From: Candidatus Uhrbacteria bacterium
GTDB lineage: Bacteria > Patescibacteriota > Patescibacteriia > 2-12-FULL-60-25
Direction of reading: 5' to 3'
Length of the DNA: 64,000 nt
Assembly (NCBI GenBank): GCA_020850575.1
Contig: JADZEJ010000007.1
Coordinates: 62,001 to 126,000, forward strand
Position 1 is the stretch's first letter. Every line of letters begins with the position of its first letter. The position numbers were made by a program, and so were the translations under genes. Below the pieces are notes generated by a model. The model was given only the letters and a program-made list of their open reading frames with translations. It had not been told where the DNA came from and did not search any database. This document shows positions 8,600 to 17,454 of the stretch, piece after piece.

Positions 8600-9027
8600 T
8601 ATGATTTCTTTTTAGGCAACCAGCGTTTTAAACGATCTCGTTCCGCAAAACGCTCGGACTCTTCCGGTATTTCAATCGTCAAACGATGCCAAGTTTTCCA
8701 GATCATCCAAGCTATCCACACGATCCAAAACACCCAGGCGATACGAATACTCAATACCGGCACACGCTCATACGTAAAAGTCCAGAGCAATAAACCAACC
8801 AAACCTATCCAAACCAATTGCCAAGAAGCCGCTTGATACACACGACGCTCACGTTTTTCAATCGAGGCACGAATTACATAAATAATCCCAGCAACACCAA
8901 CCATTGCTAAAGCGATTGATAAAATAATCAAAATTCGATCAACTAAAGGAGTAAACGGAATCGGTGTCGTTGAAAACCAATAAGCTGGAGTTACTAAAGG
9001 AGGAAGTATCATAGTCTTGGCAGACAT
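8599..9027 (-). CDS. Small membrane protein, two or three helices
   Basis: No family is recognised. From the ATG at 9027 the product is 142 residues. One hydrophobic helix lies near residues 30-52 (ILIILSIALAMVGVAGIIYV) and one or two Trp-rich helices near 68-108 (WIGLVGLLLW, AWVFWIVWIAWMIWKTW). A charged C-terminal tail of about 30 residues follows. A TTG at 9060 would add 11 residues and overlap the upstream stop. ATG is preferred but neither has a clear Shine-Dalgarno sequence. It sits in a tight run of overlapping genes with a methyltransferase and yraN, so co-expression is likely. Confidence 0.65.
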   Translation of the reverse strand: MSAKTMILPPLVTPAYWFSTTPIPFTPLVDRILIILSIALAMVGVAGIIYVIRASIEKRERRVYQAASWQLVWIGLVGLLLWTFTYERVPVLSIRIAWVFWIVWIAWMIWKTWHRLTIEIPEESERFAERDRLKRWLPKKKS

Positions 9028-9056
9028 ACTGCCCGATTTTGTAAAAACAAGCAAGC

Positions 9057-9626
9057 TCAAACCAACTCATTTGTACGTGAAAAAATAAGTCCGTAATGAT
9101 ACATACCGACGTCAAAAGCATCATGATATTCAATCAATGGACTACGCATTTCACGCTTCACTTGTTCTTGATCAATGCGGTGATCAACCGGTGGACCAAG
9201 CGGACTTGCAATCGGCTTCCATTCAACAACCACGATCCAACCTTGGGGTCGTGTCAAACGTGCCATTTCACGCAACATCTGTGAACGATTCGATGAGAGG
9301 TAAAAATTATTGATAAGCAATGTGATATCAAGCGAACCTTCATCGATACGTGTCGCTCGATACACATCCATATCTGACCAAACTGGATGAACATTAAAAA
9401 ACTGCCCCTCTTTAGCGCGCCGTTCAATATACTCTAAGGCACTTCGCTGGATATCCACGGCGAACACCATTCCTTTTGGACCCACTAATTGCGCGGCTGG
9501 AAACACAAAATGACCAAGCGAACCGCAACCCATATCTGCAATCTTTTGTCCTTCGCGAATTCCAACTCTCTCCAATAACTTGAAAGGATTAATAAGCTCA
9601 GTACCGCTTCGAGGGATCATACACAT
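9057..9626 (-). CDS. Class I SAM-dependent methyltransferase
   Basis: The 189-residue product has the Rossmann motif I IADMGCGSLGHF near residue 30 and an acidic end of strand 2 (FAVDIQRSALEYIERRA). A LTRPQGWIVVVEW strand comes near residue 135. It resembles the UbiE/type-11 methyltransferases, but no motif gives the substrate. Its start overlaps the stop of the upstream small membrane gene by one base (TAATG). It belongs to the same operon as the metallo-beta-lactamase-fold gene upstream. Confidence 0.8.
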   Translation of the reverse strand: MCMIPRSGTELINPFKLLERVGIREGQKIADMGCGSLGHFVFPAAQLVGPKGMVFAVDIQRSALEYIERRAKEGQFFNVHPVWSDMDVYRATRIDEGSLDITLLINNFYLSSNRSQMLREMARLTRPQGWIVVVEWKPIASPLGPPVDHRIDQEQVKREMRSPLIEYHDAFDVGMYHYGLIFSRTNELV

Positions 9627-9922
9627 TATTCTTCATCAACACGTCGCTCAATAGGTTCTGGCTTTGGGATAATAGAACCAAGCGTCGCTTCCAAAAAAGA
9701 ATTCCATAAATTTGTCGCCCACAAAAATCCCAAAAAAATCATCACAATACCAATAAATTTATACATGAGGCTCGTACCTCCTCCACCCAGTTTCGCATCA
9801 GCCCATGGAATACTCCCAAATGTCTCGATAAAACGACGAGTTTTCCAAACGATAATAAAACCAATGATGACCAACAAAAGACCAATTAAGATGCGAGTTA
9901 TCATATGAGTAGATTGTATCAT
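9626..9922 (-). CDS. Small membrane protein, two helices
   Basis: This 98-residue protein is not of a recognised family. It has a helix near residues 9-27 (ILIGLLLVIIGFIIVW), a glycine-rich loop (KLGGGGTSLMYK) and a second helix near 52-70 (FIGIVMIFLGFLWATNLW). The tail is acidic (ERRVDEE). The start could also be Met7. It overlaps its upstream neighbour by four bases and its downstream neighbour by one, so translation is coupled across the operon. Confidence 0.65.
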   Translation of the reverse strand: MIQSTHMITRILIGLLLVIIGFIIVWKTRRFIETFGSIPWADAKLGGGGTSLMYKFIGIVMIFLGFLWATNLWNSFLEATLGSIIPKPEPIERRVDEE

Positions 9923-10734
9923 GTTTCAAACCGATCACCGTCATGCGCCAAAGTCGCTTCTCCAAAATAACCAGCCGCACGCACTTCTGACAAGATAATA
10001 TCCGGTGTGTCTACATCAAAGTAATGCGTAAGCCACAAGCGCTTAACTCCCGCTTTTAAAGCTAAATCGCCACATTGCCTAGGACCCATATGACCATATC
10101 CACCGGTATATTCTTGACCAACGCGAGTCGAACAATCTGCAATCAATAAATCCGCACTCTGCGATAAAATACGAACACCCTCACAAACGCCAGAATCACC
10201 GGTGTATGCAACCACACCATATGGTGTTTCTAAACGAAAACCCATTGCCGGATGTCTTCCATATCCGTGATACACAGAAAAACTTTTTAATACCACATGT
10301 GGTCCAATAGTCTCTTCAAATCCATCATCCATTGCAACAATTTCAGGTGAAAATTCATTCCAATAAGCACCATCATTTTCTGGCTGATGCCAATTCCACA
10401 CTTGCGGCCAATCGCGAGCCAACATTTTTGGCAAATAGATACGTAATTGATGCGCACGTGGATCAGGCTTATCAAACAAAATTGAACAAAATTTTGACTG
10501 AATAAATTGCGGTAAAGCCGCATGATCCGGATGCGCATGTGATACGGCAACATGTGTAACCGATTGCGGATGAACACCGGCGGCACGTAAACGAAATCTA
10601 ATTCCTTCACTGCAATCAAATAAAATATGCACACCGTCCACAGTTATCAAAAAACCGGGTGGTTGTCGTGATAATTTTGTTTGCTGCGTGTCAGCACAAA
10701 CTCCAGTTCCTAAAGCAACGACGGACAAAGGCAT
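9919..10734 (-). CDS. Metallo-beta-lactamase-fold hydrolase, RNase Z-like
   Basis: The 271-residue product has the metal-binding signature HAHPDH near residue 65, the DCSEG strand before it, TGDSGVCEG near 178, and LTHYFD near 236. The order and spacing fit the RNase Z/ElaC branch, which trims tRNA 3' ends. However, the flexible arm is not obvious, so other phosphodiesterase members are possible. The ATG lies six bases after an extended -10 box, suggesting a leaderless mRNA. It heads an operon of five overlapping genes ending with yraN. Confidence 0.8.
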   Translation of the reverse strand: MPLSVVALGTGVCADTQQTKLSRQPPGFLITVDGVHILFDCSEGIRFRLRAAGVHPQSVTHVAVSHAHPDHAALPQFIQSKFCSILFDKPDPRAHQLRIYLPKMLARDWPQVWNWHQPENDGAYWNEFSPEIVAMDDGFEETIGPHVVLKSFSVYHGYGRHPAMGFRLETPYGVVAYTGDSGVCEGVRILSQSADLLIADCSTRVGQEYTGGYGHMGPRQCGDLALKAGVKRLWLTHYFDVDTPDIILSEVRAAGYFGEATLAHDGDRFET

Positions 10735-10740
10735 ACCGCT

Positions 10741-10746
10741 ATCATA
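10741..10746 (-). promoter_or_regulatory. -10 box of the metallo-hydrolase operon, leaderless type
   Basis: TGATATGAT (extended -10, hexamer 10741-10746) ends six bases before the ATG at 10734. A weak -35 (TTGTCG) lies 18 bases upstream. Confidence 0.5.
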
Positions 10747-11009
10747 TCAAGGAGCTACATATCACGACAATAAATTCGCCAGATCCATAAAGACGGATTG
10801 TTATAAAGCTAAATAATGCAACTAAATTTCATCTGAGATGCCCTAAAATCAAACATCTTGTAAGAAACAATTTAAAAAAAAATCAATTACCGTTAAAACA
10901 TACTTACAAAAAAAGAGAAACAAAATAAGAAATATCTTAATTTTACATATTCTTATCTTTGTCTAGTGACATTTTAGTAACAATGTGTCACGATAGACCA
11001 ATCGTTCAA
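10747..11009. other. Intergenic region before tRNA-Val(UAC)
   Basis: This AT-rich stretch holds no gene that can be supported. A gtgaca / tgtcac inverted repeat lies near 10966-10990, shortly before the tRNA. No clear promoter for the tRNA was found. Confidence 0.4.
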
Positions 11010-11086
11010 GGACACTTAGCTCAGTTGGTTAGAGCACCTCGTTTACACCGAGGGGGTCAAAGGTTCGAATCCTTTAGTGTCCACCA
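11010..11086 (+). tRNA. tRNA-Val (anticodon UAC)
   Basis: A complete cloverleaf: acceptor GGACACT / AGTGTCC, D arm GCTC / GAGC, anticodon stem CCTCG / CGAGG with loop TTTACAC, T arm AAAGG / CCTTT around TTCGAAT, and an encoded CCA end. Confidence 0.97.
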
Positions 11087-11121
11087 CTAAAAATCCAGCA
11101 TTTACTGCTGGATTTTTAGTG
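11086..11121 (+). terminator. Terminator of tRNA-Val(UAC)
   Basis: A perfect 15-base-pair stem (11086-11100 with 11106-11120) with loop tttac contains runs of A and T on its two sides. It starts at the last base of the tRNA. Confidence 0.8.
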
Positions 11122-11277
11122 CATTCATGATATTTTATCTCAAACGAACGTACCTATCTTGACGAAAAAGCTTTTTTTTGCTAAGTTCAAAAATCATTTT
11201 AACAGCTCTATCCAGACCTTCCTACTACATAGGGAGAGCTGAAAACAGCTGTTCATTCAAATTACAAGGAGGTTCCG

Positions 11278-12549
11278 ATGGATCCAAAAACGAACAATAA
11301 AATGATGGTTACAGTTCGTTGGTTTCAAAACGTTAATGGTAGCTGGTACGGTCTTCTTCGCCAAGAAGAGGCGACAAAAATGGGGCTTGCAAACAAACGC
11401 GTCAAGCTCTTCGGCAAGCCACCGAAAAATTTGGTAAATGGAGAAATCTGGGAAACCAAAATTCTAGAATCAAAATACTACTTTAATCGGCACTTGTCAT
11501 CAATGAAACAAAATGAAATCTACTGTTCCATCCCAGTAGATGCAAAACCGCTGAAGAAATACCATCCAAACGCAAAAAAGATTGTAAAAAAAGCGATCAC
11601 TGAGAGTAAACAAAAAACACAAATTGGTCTTTTCAGTAAACACACTGATACGTTCAACGACCAATATCAAGTCTATAGCGAAATTCGCACAGGATCTTGC
11701 CCACTCAGTCGCCTCTGGAGAGTTTTTGAAAACGAAAACCTCATTGGCTCGTTCACTGAGTACATCACAATGTCGGTAGTTGCTTCCGCGAACTCAAAAA
11801 AAACTCTGTTCGAAGTGACAGATTTGAACGGAGCTATCCATGAATTCGGACAACCACAATTCTTTCATTTGGATGAGGGTAAGCTGGGCGCAATTTGGAT
11901 CGACGAAAACGGATCATCAATTGTAACTTCAATTCGTGAAGGAACGCTCTTCAAAAAAACGTCATTCACCGAGCTGATAACGCTCTCGATTGAAGGTTAC
12001 GAAGTCTTTGGAGAATTGCGTCTATACGGGCTGACCAATGAACCAATTCAAATAAAAGCCCGATTGGCATACGCCGAACGTGTATATTCGGAATATATTA
12101 TTCCGGCTAAATTCACAGAATCGCTCGAACATCTTTCGCAAGCGGATCAAGATCGTGTTGTACAGTTCATGTGTGAACAAGGCTTCATCGCACACCAAGA
12201 TACTCATCAAGAAGATGTATATCTTGCAGTACTCACAAAATTTCGTCGGCAAATATGTCAAGCGAATAAATTGGTGAGACGCGGTCAGCGAGAAAAAAAT
12301 CTCTCTCTCATCAAAATTGCTGACGAAAGGATCAAAAAGGCTCTTCGAACCCTAAATCAAGCGCTATCAACGGATTTGAATTACGCTCTGGAACCAAATG
12401 CCCAATTGTACAAATGGGTTAATCCTAACATTGAAAAGACACAAAAAATTCAAGCATACGCAAAAAGATTGAAGTGTTATCACGACATTTCAGCAAAAAA
12501 AATTGCATCAATTTTGATGCAATCGTTACAACGAATCACATGTCTGTAG
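11278..12549 (+). CDS. Orphan protein of 423 residues, unknown function
   Basis: No family is recognised. The ATG has a perfect Shine-Dalgarno sequence (AAGGAGG, five bases before), unlike most genes around it. The N-terminal 70 residues contain VTVRWFQN, GSWYGLLRQEEA and NGEIWETKI and look like a small beta-barrel, perhaps OB-like. The middle is a mixed alpha/beta region. The last 130 residues are helical and basic (KLVRRGQREKNL, RLKCYHDISAKKIASI). There is no signal peptide or membrane segment, so it is probably cytoplasmic. It stands alone between tRNA-Val and tRNA-Leu with its own terminator. Nucleic-acid binding is only a guess. Confidence 0.75.
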   Translation: MDPKTNNKMMVTVRWFQNVNGSWYGLLRQEEATKMGLANKRVKLFGKPPKNLVNGEIWETKILESKYYFNRHLSSMKQNEIYCSIPVDAKPLKKYHPNAKKIVKKAITESKQKTQIGLFSKHTDTFNDQYQVYSEIRTGSCPLSRLWRVFENENLIGSFTEYITMSVVASANSKKTLFEVTDLNGAIHEFGQPQFFHLDEGKLGAIWIDENGSSIVTSIREGTLFKKTSFTELITLSIEGYEVFGELRLYGLTNEPIQIKARLAYAERVYSEYIIPAKFTESLEHLSQADQDRVVQFMCEQGFIAHQDTHQEDVYLAVLTKFRRQICQANKLVRRGQREKNLSLIKIADERIKKALRTLNQALSTDLNYALEPNAQLYKWVNPNIEKTQKIQAYAKRLKCYHDISAKKIASILMQSLQRITCL

Positions 12550-12585
12550 CCGGGAAACCAATAATTGGCAAACCCGGTTTTTTTT
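12550..12585 (+). terminator. Terminator of the 11278-12549 gene
   Basis: A CCGGG / CCCGG stem (12550-12554 with 12573-12577), with an inner ccaat / attgg stem, is followed by eight T. It starts directly after the stop codon. The AT-rich stretch from here to 12738 holds nothing recognisable. Confidence 0.85.
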
Positions 12586-12738
12586 GTTATTCAAATTATT
12601 TTAATATAAAATATACGATAAATTTTTTTTTATTGTATTGTATTAAATACTACTCATGTACAAGAAAATCCAATAAACAACCCATAATCAACCGTCTTGT
12701 TAAATTCAATTTCTATTAATAAACCATTTATATCAACA

Positions 12739-12764
12739 CAAAACCGCTATATAAAGCGGTTTTG
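12739..12764 (-). terminator. Hairpin after tRNA-Leu
   Basis: A caaaaccgct / agcggttttg inverted repeat (12739-12748 with 12755-12764) lies just downstream of the tRNA. The T run is short, so termination may be weak. Confidence 0.55.
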
Positions 12765-12767
12765 CAA

Positions 12768-12854
12768 TGGTGCTCAGAAGAGGACTCGAACCTCCACGGG
12801 ATTGCTCCCGCCAGCACCTCAAGCTGGTGCGTATACCAATTCCGCCATCTGAGC
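12768..12854 (-). tRNA. tRNA-Leu (anticodon GAG)
   Basis: A class II tRNA with acceptor GCTCAGA / TCTGAGC. The anticodon stem is CCAGC / GCTGG with loop TTGAGGT, there is a long variable arm (CGGGA / TCCCG), a T arm around TTCGAGT, and an encoded CCA. Confidence 0.96.
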
Positions 12855-12873
12855 ACGGTTGAATGGTGACGGC

Positions 12874-12902
12874 AGCGTAGCAAGTCTAATGAAACTTGGC
12901 AA
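12874..12902 (-). promoter_or_regulatory. tRNA-Leu promoter
   Basis: TTGCCA (12897-12902), a 17-base spacer and TGCTACGCT (extended -10, hexamer 12874-12879) lie 20 bases before the tRNA, overlapping the end of the upstream gene. Confidence 0.55.
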
Positions 12903-13635
12903 TCCCCTGACGACCAATAATCCAATGCATCCCTCTTGGTTTTATTCCTAGTTGAAAAATCTTTCCTTCAATTTGGTGTAAGTCAACAGTAACACTCATT
13001 ATTGTTTCTGACTCAATTCGAACAGTCGATGCACGTAAAACAGTCTCAGGTGTAACACGCTTTCGAAAGCTCCAAGCGGTTGAGACGGTATGACACGGTC
13101 TCATTCGTATTGTTAATTGACCATCATGTAAACTTCCGTCGGTATTTGAAATAACAAAATCAGCTCCCGTCTCCGAATATAAACGGTATTTTTCCGAAAT
13201 AAACAAACTAGCCACACTCTTTTCTAAACTGATTTGATACAAGAAGTATTGATTATTAATAATACCGACATCAACAGCTTCTAAATAACGAGCCGCAAGA
13301 ATATCACACGCGCTTAAACCGGTCCGGATGCCAAACCTTTCGGCAATAGCACACGGCGAACGTAATGGGAGATACCCAACCGGTGAATGGATATCAGGTA
13401 AAAAAGGCATGACACGATCTACTGTAGAATCATCACCGACAATAACGACAGTGGAAATACGATCACGAATAAAACCCTGTAATGTTTCTTTAACGTCTCG
13501 CAATGGTGACAAACGCACAATCGGACCTTGAAGTCCTAATGTCGAAATACGTCCCTCAAGTTCAGAAACGATCCGATGATATTTTCGATCTGCTAAAAAT
13601 TCATCGTAAATATAGAAGTGTGTCCGGTTTTGCAT
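12886..13635 (-). CDS. Diacylglycerol-kinase-like protein with degenerate active site
   Basis: The 249-residue product resembles the lipid-kinase/NAD-kinase fold. A STVVIVGDDSTVDRVM strand-loop near residue 65 stands where the family has GGDGTxxEV. PVGYLPLRSPCAIAERFGI follows where the family has a LGIIPxGTGNDFA stretch. The second half (about 130-249) is beta-rich, as expected. Because the glycines and the GTGND loop are changed, catalysis is doubtful. It may bind a lipid or nucleotide without acting on it. It follows a bactofilin gene by 24 bases in the same direction, suggesting an envelope role. The fold assignment is moderately sure. Confidence 0.6.
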   Translation of the reverse strand: MQNRTHFYIYDEFLADRKYHRIVSELEGRISTLGLQGPIVRLSPLRDVKETLQGFIRDRISTVVIVGDDSTVDRVMPFLPDIHSPVGYLPLRSPCAIAERFGIRTGLSACDILAARYLEAVDVGIINNQYFLYQISLEKSVASLFISEKYRLYSETGADFVISNTDGSLHDGQLTIRMRPCHTVSTAWSFRKRVTPETVLRASTVRIESETIMSVTVDLHQIEGKIFQLGIKPRGMHWIIGRQGIAKFH

Positions 13636-13659
13636 ATACGCGATATGACCGGAATGATA

Positions 13660-14055
13660 CTAACCGGCCAAAGATCCGACCTCTACTTTTCCTGAAATAA
13701 TCGCACCCGCATCAACAGCAATACTTGCACAATGGATATCGCCTGTAATGTGCGCCGTCGAAAGTAAATGGAGCTTATGTGTCACCGAAACATTTCCCTG
13801 AATTTTTCCGGCGATCGTAGCTGATTCAGCTAATACGTCTGCAATAATTTTCGATTCTGAACCAACAATTAATGAAGCGGATGTTTTTACATGTCCGTTA
13901 ACATTCCCTTCGATCTGTACTGATCCTTCGCTTGCAAAATTCCCCTCAAGGGTCACACCTTTTGCAATCATCGTTGATAAGGCATCCGTCAACAATCCAT
14001 TATTGGTCCCGGATTCTAAAGCTGCTGTCATACTACCTTTTTTCAGGAAAAACAT
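13660..14055 (-). CDS. Bactofilin family protein (polymer-forming cytoskeletal)
   Basis: Bactofilins form filaments from a right-handed beta-helix and organise the cell envelope. The 131-residue product shows the repeating pattern of the family: TLEGNFASEGSVQIEGNVNG, then SKIIADVLAESATIAGKI, then HLLSTAHITGDI. A short N-terminal tail precedes the helix. Length is typical. The start could be Met1 or Met9. It lies nine bases from the histidine kinase gene upstream and 24 bases from the lipid-kinase-like gene downstream, so the three are probably one operon. Confidence 0.9.
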   Translation of the reverse strand: MFFLKKGSMTAALESGTNNGLLTDALSTMIAKGVTLEGNFASEGSVQIEGNVNGHVKTSASLIVGSESKIIADVLAESATIAGKIQGNVSVTHKLHLLSTAHITGDIHCASIAVDAGAIISGKVEVGSLAG

Positions 14056-14064
14056 AATAATACG

Positions 14065-15669
14065 CTACCGCTCTACAAGAGTATCGTCAATTTGATGTGC
14101 TGGCAAAGTAAGGCGAAACGTTGAACCCTTACCCACTCCGTCACTCTCACCAGTCACACGACCACCTACTGCTTCAACTAATTGACGTACCACATATAAA
14201 CCTAAACCTGTTCCGTCTTTATCTGATTTTCGCGCGATCTCTCCCCGATGAAACTTTTGAAACAAACAATGCACATCGTCTGAATCCATTCCTTGACCTG
14301 TATCACTAATCACAACATGTAAAGATCCCGTACTATACATTATTTCAACTCTGACACCGCCATGCGATGTGTATTTAACTGCATTATCGACTAAATTAAA
14401 GAGTGCATTTTGAAAGACTTCTTTATCCATTTGATAACATTGAGTTAAATTCGACGCAAATTGAATCTTCAAAAACAGCCCTTTCGTTTGAACCGGAACT
14501 TCAACCTCACGTGTAATTGTGCGTAAAATTTCTTCAAGACAAACAGTCGTTTGCTTACTCGAAAATGCTCCCATTTCAATACGCGATGCATTCAAAAAAG
14601 TTTCGGATAAAGAAGTTAAGCGTTCTGCCAATTCACTAATCTTTAGAGTCGCTTCAATTGCTGGTTTAGGCAAAGTTCCAAAATCACCGGCTTCAAGCAT
14701 GGATGCCGCTCCTCGAATGCCCGCCAAAGGAGTTCGTAATTGATGCGCTACCATATTCACAAAATCATGCCTAGCTTCATCTAATCGTTTCAATTGAAAC
14801 ATCGTTTCTTCAGATAAGATTCGTTTTTTACGCTCTTCTTCAAGACTTTGAATCGCTAAAACTCCATAAATACCAATCGCAACACACACAATAAAAAAAG
14901 CAATAAACTCACTCAAATCACGTGCTCGCATCAAAACCACGATTGCACAAGAAATAAGAGGCACGAAAAAAGCTTCAAGCGGACTTAAATGTACATCTAA
15001 AAAATTTGATCGCAAAAAAGCAAGTAAAGAAATAAAAATAAACAGACAACACAAAATAGGCATCAAAAGACCCGTAGGAATTGGACCGGAAATCAATTGC
15101 AATCCTCCCGCTAATAGAAAAGGAATGAGAAGCACAATCGCATATGAAGCCTGCCTTTGTACTATCGGCAACGAACGATGGGACCATAAAGCCGGATACA
15201 ATATCATTCCAACGATAATCATCGTCATGACATACAAAAAAATTCCCAGAATTGATCCAACCGTAAACAAAGCCGTAATCATATGGGAATCGTAACCATA
15301 CTCACGTAAAACAAAAGCCACGGCTAAAACACCAAATCCAAACAAAGAGCAAAAATACGCAAGAATTGATGACTGAAGCTTCACATGCCTAGCCACATGG
15401 GCGGCAATACGTAAAACAAATCCAGGAGCAAAGAATACCGATAAATAAAATAAAATCTTCCAAATCAAAATTTGTGAAGGCAAGGCCGTGGATTGTAGAT
15501 GTAAAAACCAATCAGCGGATGTCCACAAAGCTAAGCACATCGCAAGCAATCCAAAAGTCAAACTTCCCGGAGAAACGCGTGCGCGACCCCAAATAAAACA
15601 GCCGAGGGTAAAAACTGCTATTGAAAATCCAACTGTCAAAACAAGCTCAATCGGTAAAACAACATTCAT
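14065..15669 (-). CDS. Membrane sensor histidine kinase
   Basis: The 534-residue protein has about eight hydrophobic helices in its first 270 residues, an integral membrane sensor. A short coiled linker follows, then the H box VNMVAHQLRTPLAGIRG near residue 305, the N box FNLVDNAVKYT near 430, the G1 box VISDTGQGM and the G2 box GTGLGLYVVRQLVEAVGG near the end. All catalytic residues seem present. No response regulator gene adjoins it, so its partner is elsewhere. Its ATG lies six bases after a TATACT box, suggesting a leaderless mRNA. It heads an operon with a bactofilin, so a role in sensing envelope state is plausible. Confidence 0.9.
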   Translation of the reverse strand: MNVVLPIELVLTVGFSIAVFTLGCFIWGRARVSPGSLTFGLLAMCLALWTSADWFLHLQSTALPSQILIWKILFYLSVFFAPGFVLRIAAHVARHVKLQSSILAYFCSLFGFGVLAVAFVLREYGYDSHMITALFTVGSILGIFLYVMTMIIVGMILYPALWSHRSLPIVQRQASYAIVLLIPFLLAGGLQLISGPIPTGLLMPILCCLFIFISLLAFLRSNFLDVHLSPLEAFFVPLISCAIVVLMRARDLSEFIAFFIVCVAIGIYGVLAIQSLEEERKKRILSEETMFQLKRLDEARHDFVNMVAHQLRTPLAGIRGAASMLEAGDFGTLPKPAIEATLKISELAERLTSLSETFLNASRIEMGAFSSKQTTVCLEEILRTITREVEVPVQTKGLFLKIQFASNLTQCYQMDKEVFQNALFNLVDNAVKYTSHGGVRVEIMYSTGSLHVVISDTGQGMDSDDVHCLFQKFHRGEIARKSDKDGTGLGLYVVRQLVEAVGGRVTGESDGVGKGSTFRLTLPAHQIDDTLVER

Positions 15670-15675
15670 GTCTCA

Positions 15676-15681
15676 AGTATA
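15676..15681 (-). promoter_or_regulatory. -10 box of the histidine kinase operon, leaderless type
   Basis: TATACT ends six bases before the ATG at 15669 and lies in the short gap after argS. A possible -35 (GTGCCA) is 18 bases upstream, inside the argS end. Confidence 0.5.
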
Positions 15682-15687
15682 GCGCAA

Positions 15688-17454
15688 TTACATCTCTTCT
15701 GGCACGGCAATTCCAAGCAAATCCAAACCTTGTATTAACGTTAAACGAGCCAGAATAACCAATTGAAGACGCGCCTGCTTAACACCAAAAGCTGCATCTA
15801 ATACAGGGATATCTCGATAAAATGCATGTACATCTTGTGCCAAAGCAAAACACCATTGAGAAATAATGCTTGGTTTCATCTCACGTGAAGCGCGTTGACA
15901 TATATCAGAAAAATGAGCGACACGAAGCAACAAAGCACGCTCTGCACGTTCATTCAAGCCAGAAAAATCTAAATCACTCTGCAAATAATCCTTAACTTTT
16001 GCTTTTTTCAAAATACTTCCTAAACGGGTTACAGCATACTGTATGTAAGGTCCCGTATCTCCATCAAAAGCCAAAGCAGCCTGAATATCAAAGGTGATAA
16101 TTTTTTCAGGATCTTGTTTTAACATGCCATATTTCATTCCTGCCTGAGCCAAGCACCAAGCTGTGTATTCCACTTTTCCTTCATTCCAATCAGGATGACG
16201 CTGCGCTGTCGTAGTCTTGGCTTGTTCATTCACGGTATCGCGAAATGTATGAAAAGTAATAATATTGCCTTTACGACTAGACATTGTTCCATCTGGTAAA
16301 GTCACTAACTCATAACCAAGATATCCAAAAGTCTGATGAATACCCATCCGCTTCAAAGCTTCAGCTAACTGACGAAAATTCAAAGCTTGACGAACATCCA
16401 CTAAAACCAAGCTCTGATCCAAATGTGGGTATTCATGCAATTTCATTTCAGCCAATGCCAAATCTTTTGCGGCATAGAGCAAAGATCCATCTGATTTTCG
16501 TAATAACATGAAACCTAATTTTTCTGTCTCCATGTCGATCACCAAAGCCCCCTGACTCATTTTAGCGATTCCTTTCGTTTCAAGTTGATTCAAAATAACA
16601 TGCGCACGATCAACACATTCTGAATCAAAAAATTGACGCTCAATCCGTACACCTAATTCATCAAAAATGTGAACCATCTCATCCATGCACCAACGCTTAG
16701 TTTCACGCCATAGCATTTCCCAAGCGGGATCGTGCCTCTCAAGCGCTGCATGAACAGCCGAGACTTGTGCCATTTTCTCTTCAGATTTTTCTTCTAAAGC
16801 CTTGGTTGCATCCGCATATATCTGACCCAAATAACGCGCAGTGTGTTTTTCAAGCGGCACCGCATCAATAACCGTATGAACCTGTTCCATCCCAAAACGA
16901 ACAACCGAAATTCCCCGAGAAGTCACAAGTTGCCATAAACATTTAGCCACATGCGTCCCGATATCATTGATATAACTCACCGGGATAACGGTCGCCCCAG
17001 AACGACGTAAAATACGTACTAAAGACGCACCTAAAATAAAGTTTCGCAAATGCCCAACATGAATTTCTTTATGTGTATTTGGATTAGCGTATTCAAATAA
17101 AATCGTTTCCGATGTACGTAAATCATTTTGTCCATAAGCCTCACCTTGTAACAATGCCTCTGCTGTTACGCGCTGCATGAGTGACGGCAAATGCAAACGA
17201 AAATTCACATATGGCCCAGCAGCCACTGCCGAAGCGATAGTCACATCGGTCCCGGTCAATGTCTCAGCCAATTGAGTGGCCAGTTCTGCCGGATTTTTTT
17301 TTAAAATTTTTGCGAGTTTAAAACAACCAAAAGCCAAATCACCAACATCAGCCGTCGGAGGTATCACAACTTCACTTGTTTGCACAGGCACCCCTCCCGC
17401 CGCTTCACTCAATCGTCGAGCGACATGACTCAAAATCGCTTCCCAAGTATTCAT
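15688..17454 (-). CDS. argS: Arginyl-tRNA synthetase
   Basis: ArgRS charges tRNA-Arg in the cytoplasm. The 588-residue product has the N-terminal additional domain (about 1-110) and the HIGH-type site ANPNTHKEIHVGHLRN near residue 127. The catalytic core includes MSSRKGNIITF near 395, and there is a C-terminal anticodon-binding helical domain with the usual HAFYRDIPVLD block. Length is normal. It overlaps the end of tyrS by four bases (ATGA), so the two synthetases are translationally coupled. Confidence 0.96.
   Translation of the reverse strand: MNTWEAILSHVARRLSEAAGGVPVQTSEVVIPPTADVGDLAFGCFKLAKILKKNPAELATQLAETLTGTDVTIASAVAAGPYVNFRLHLPSLMQRVTAEALLQGEAYGQNDLRTSETILFEYANPNTHKEIHVGHLRNFILGASLVRILRRSGATVIPVSYINDIGTHVAKCLWQLVTSRGISVVRFGMEQVHTVIDAVPLEKHTARYLGQIYADATKALEEKSEEKMAQVSAVHAALERHDPAWEMLWRETKRWCMDEMVHIFDELGVRIERQFFDSECVDRAHVILNQLETKGIAKMSQGALVIDMETEKLGFMLLRKSDGSLLYAAKDLALAEMKLHEYPHLDQSLVLVDVRQALNFRQLAEALKRMGIHQTFGYLGYELVTLPDGTMSSRKGNIITFHTFRDTVNEQAKTTTAQRHPDWNEGKVEYTAWCLAQAGMKYGMLKQDPEKIITFDIQAALAFDGDTGPYIQYAVTRLGSILKKAKVKDYLQSDLDFSGLNERAERALLLRVAHFSDICQRASREMKPSIISQWCFALAQDVHAFYRDIPVLDAAFGVKQARLQLVILARLTLIQGLDLLGIAVPEEM

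Noticed and set aside
11010-12854. Integrated element between tRNA genes
   Set aside because: No integrase and no repeated tRNA 3' end were found; kept only as a weak suggestion in the findings.
12728-12925. Open frame across tRNA-Leu
   Set aside because: It runs antisense to nothing useful and covers a complete tRNA; there is no initiation signal.
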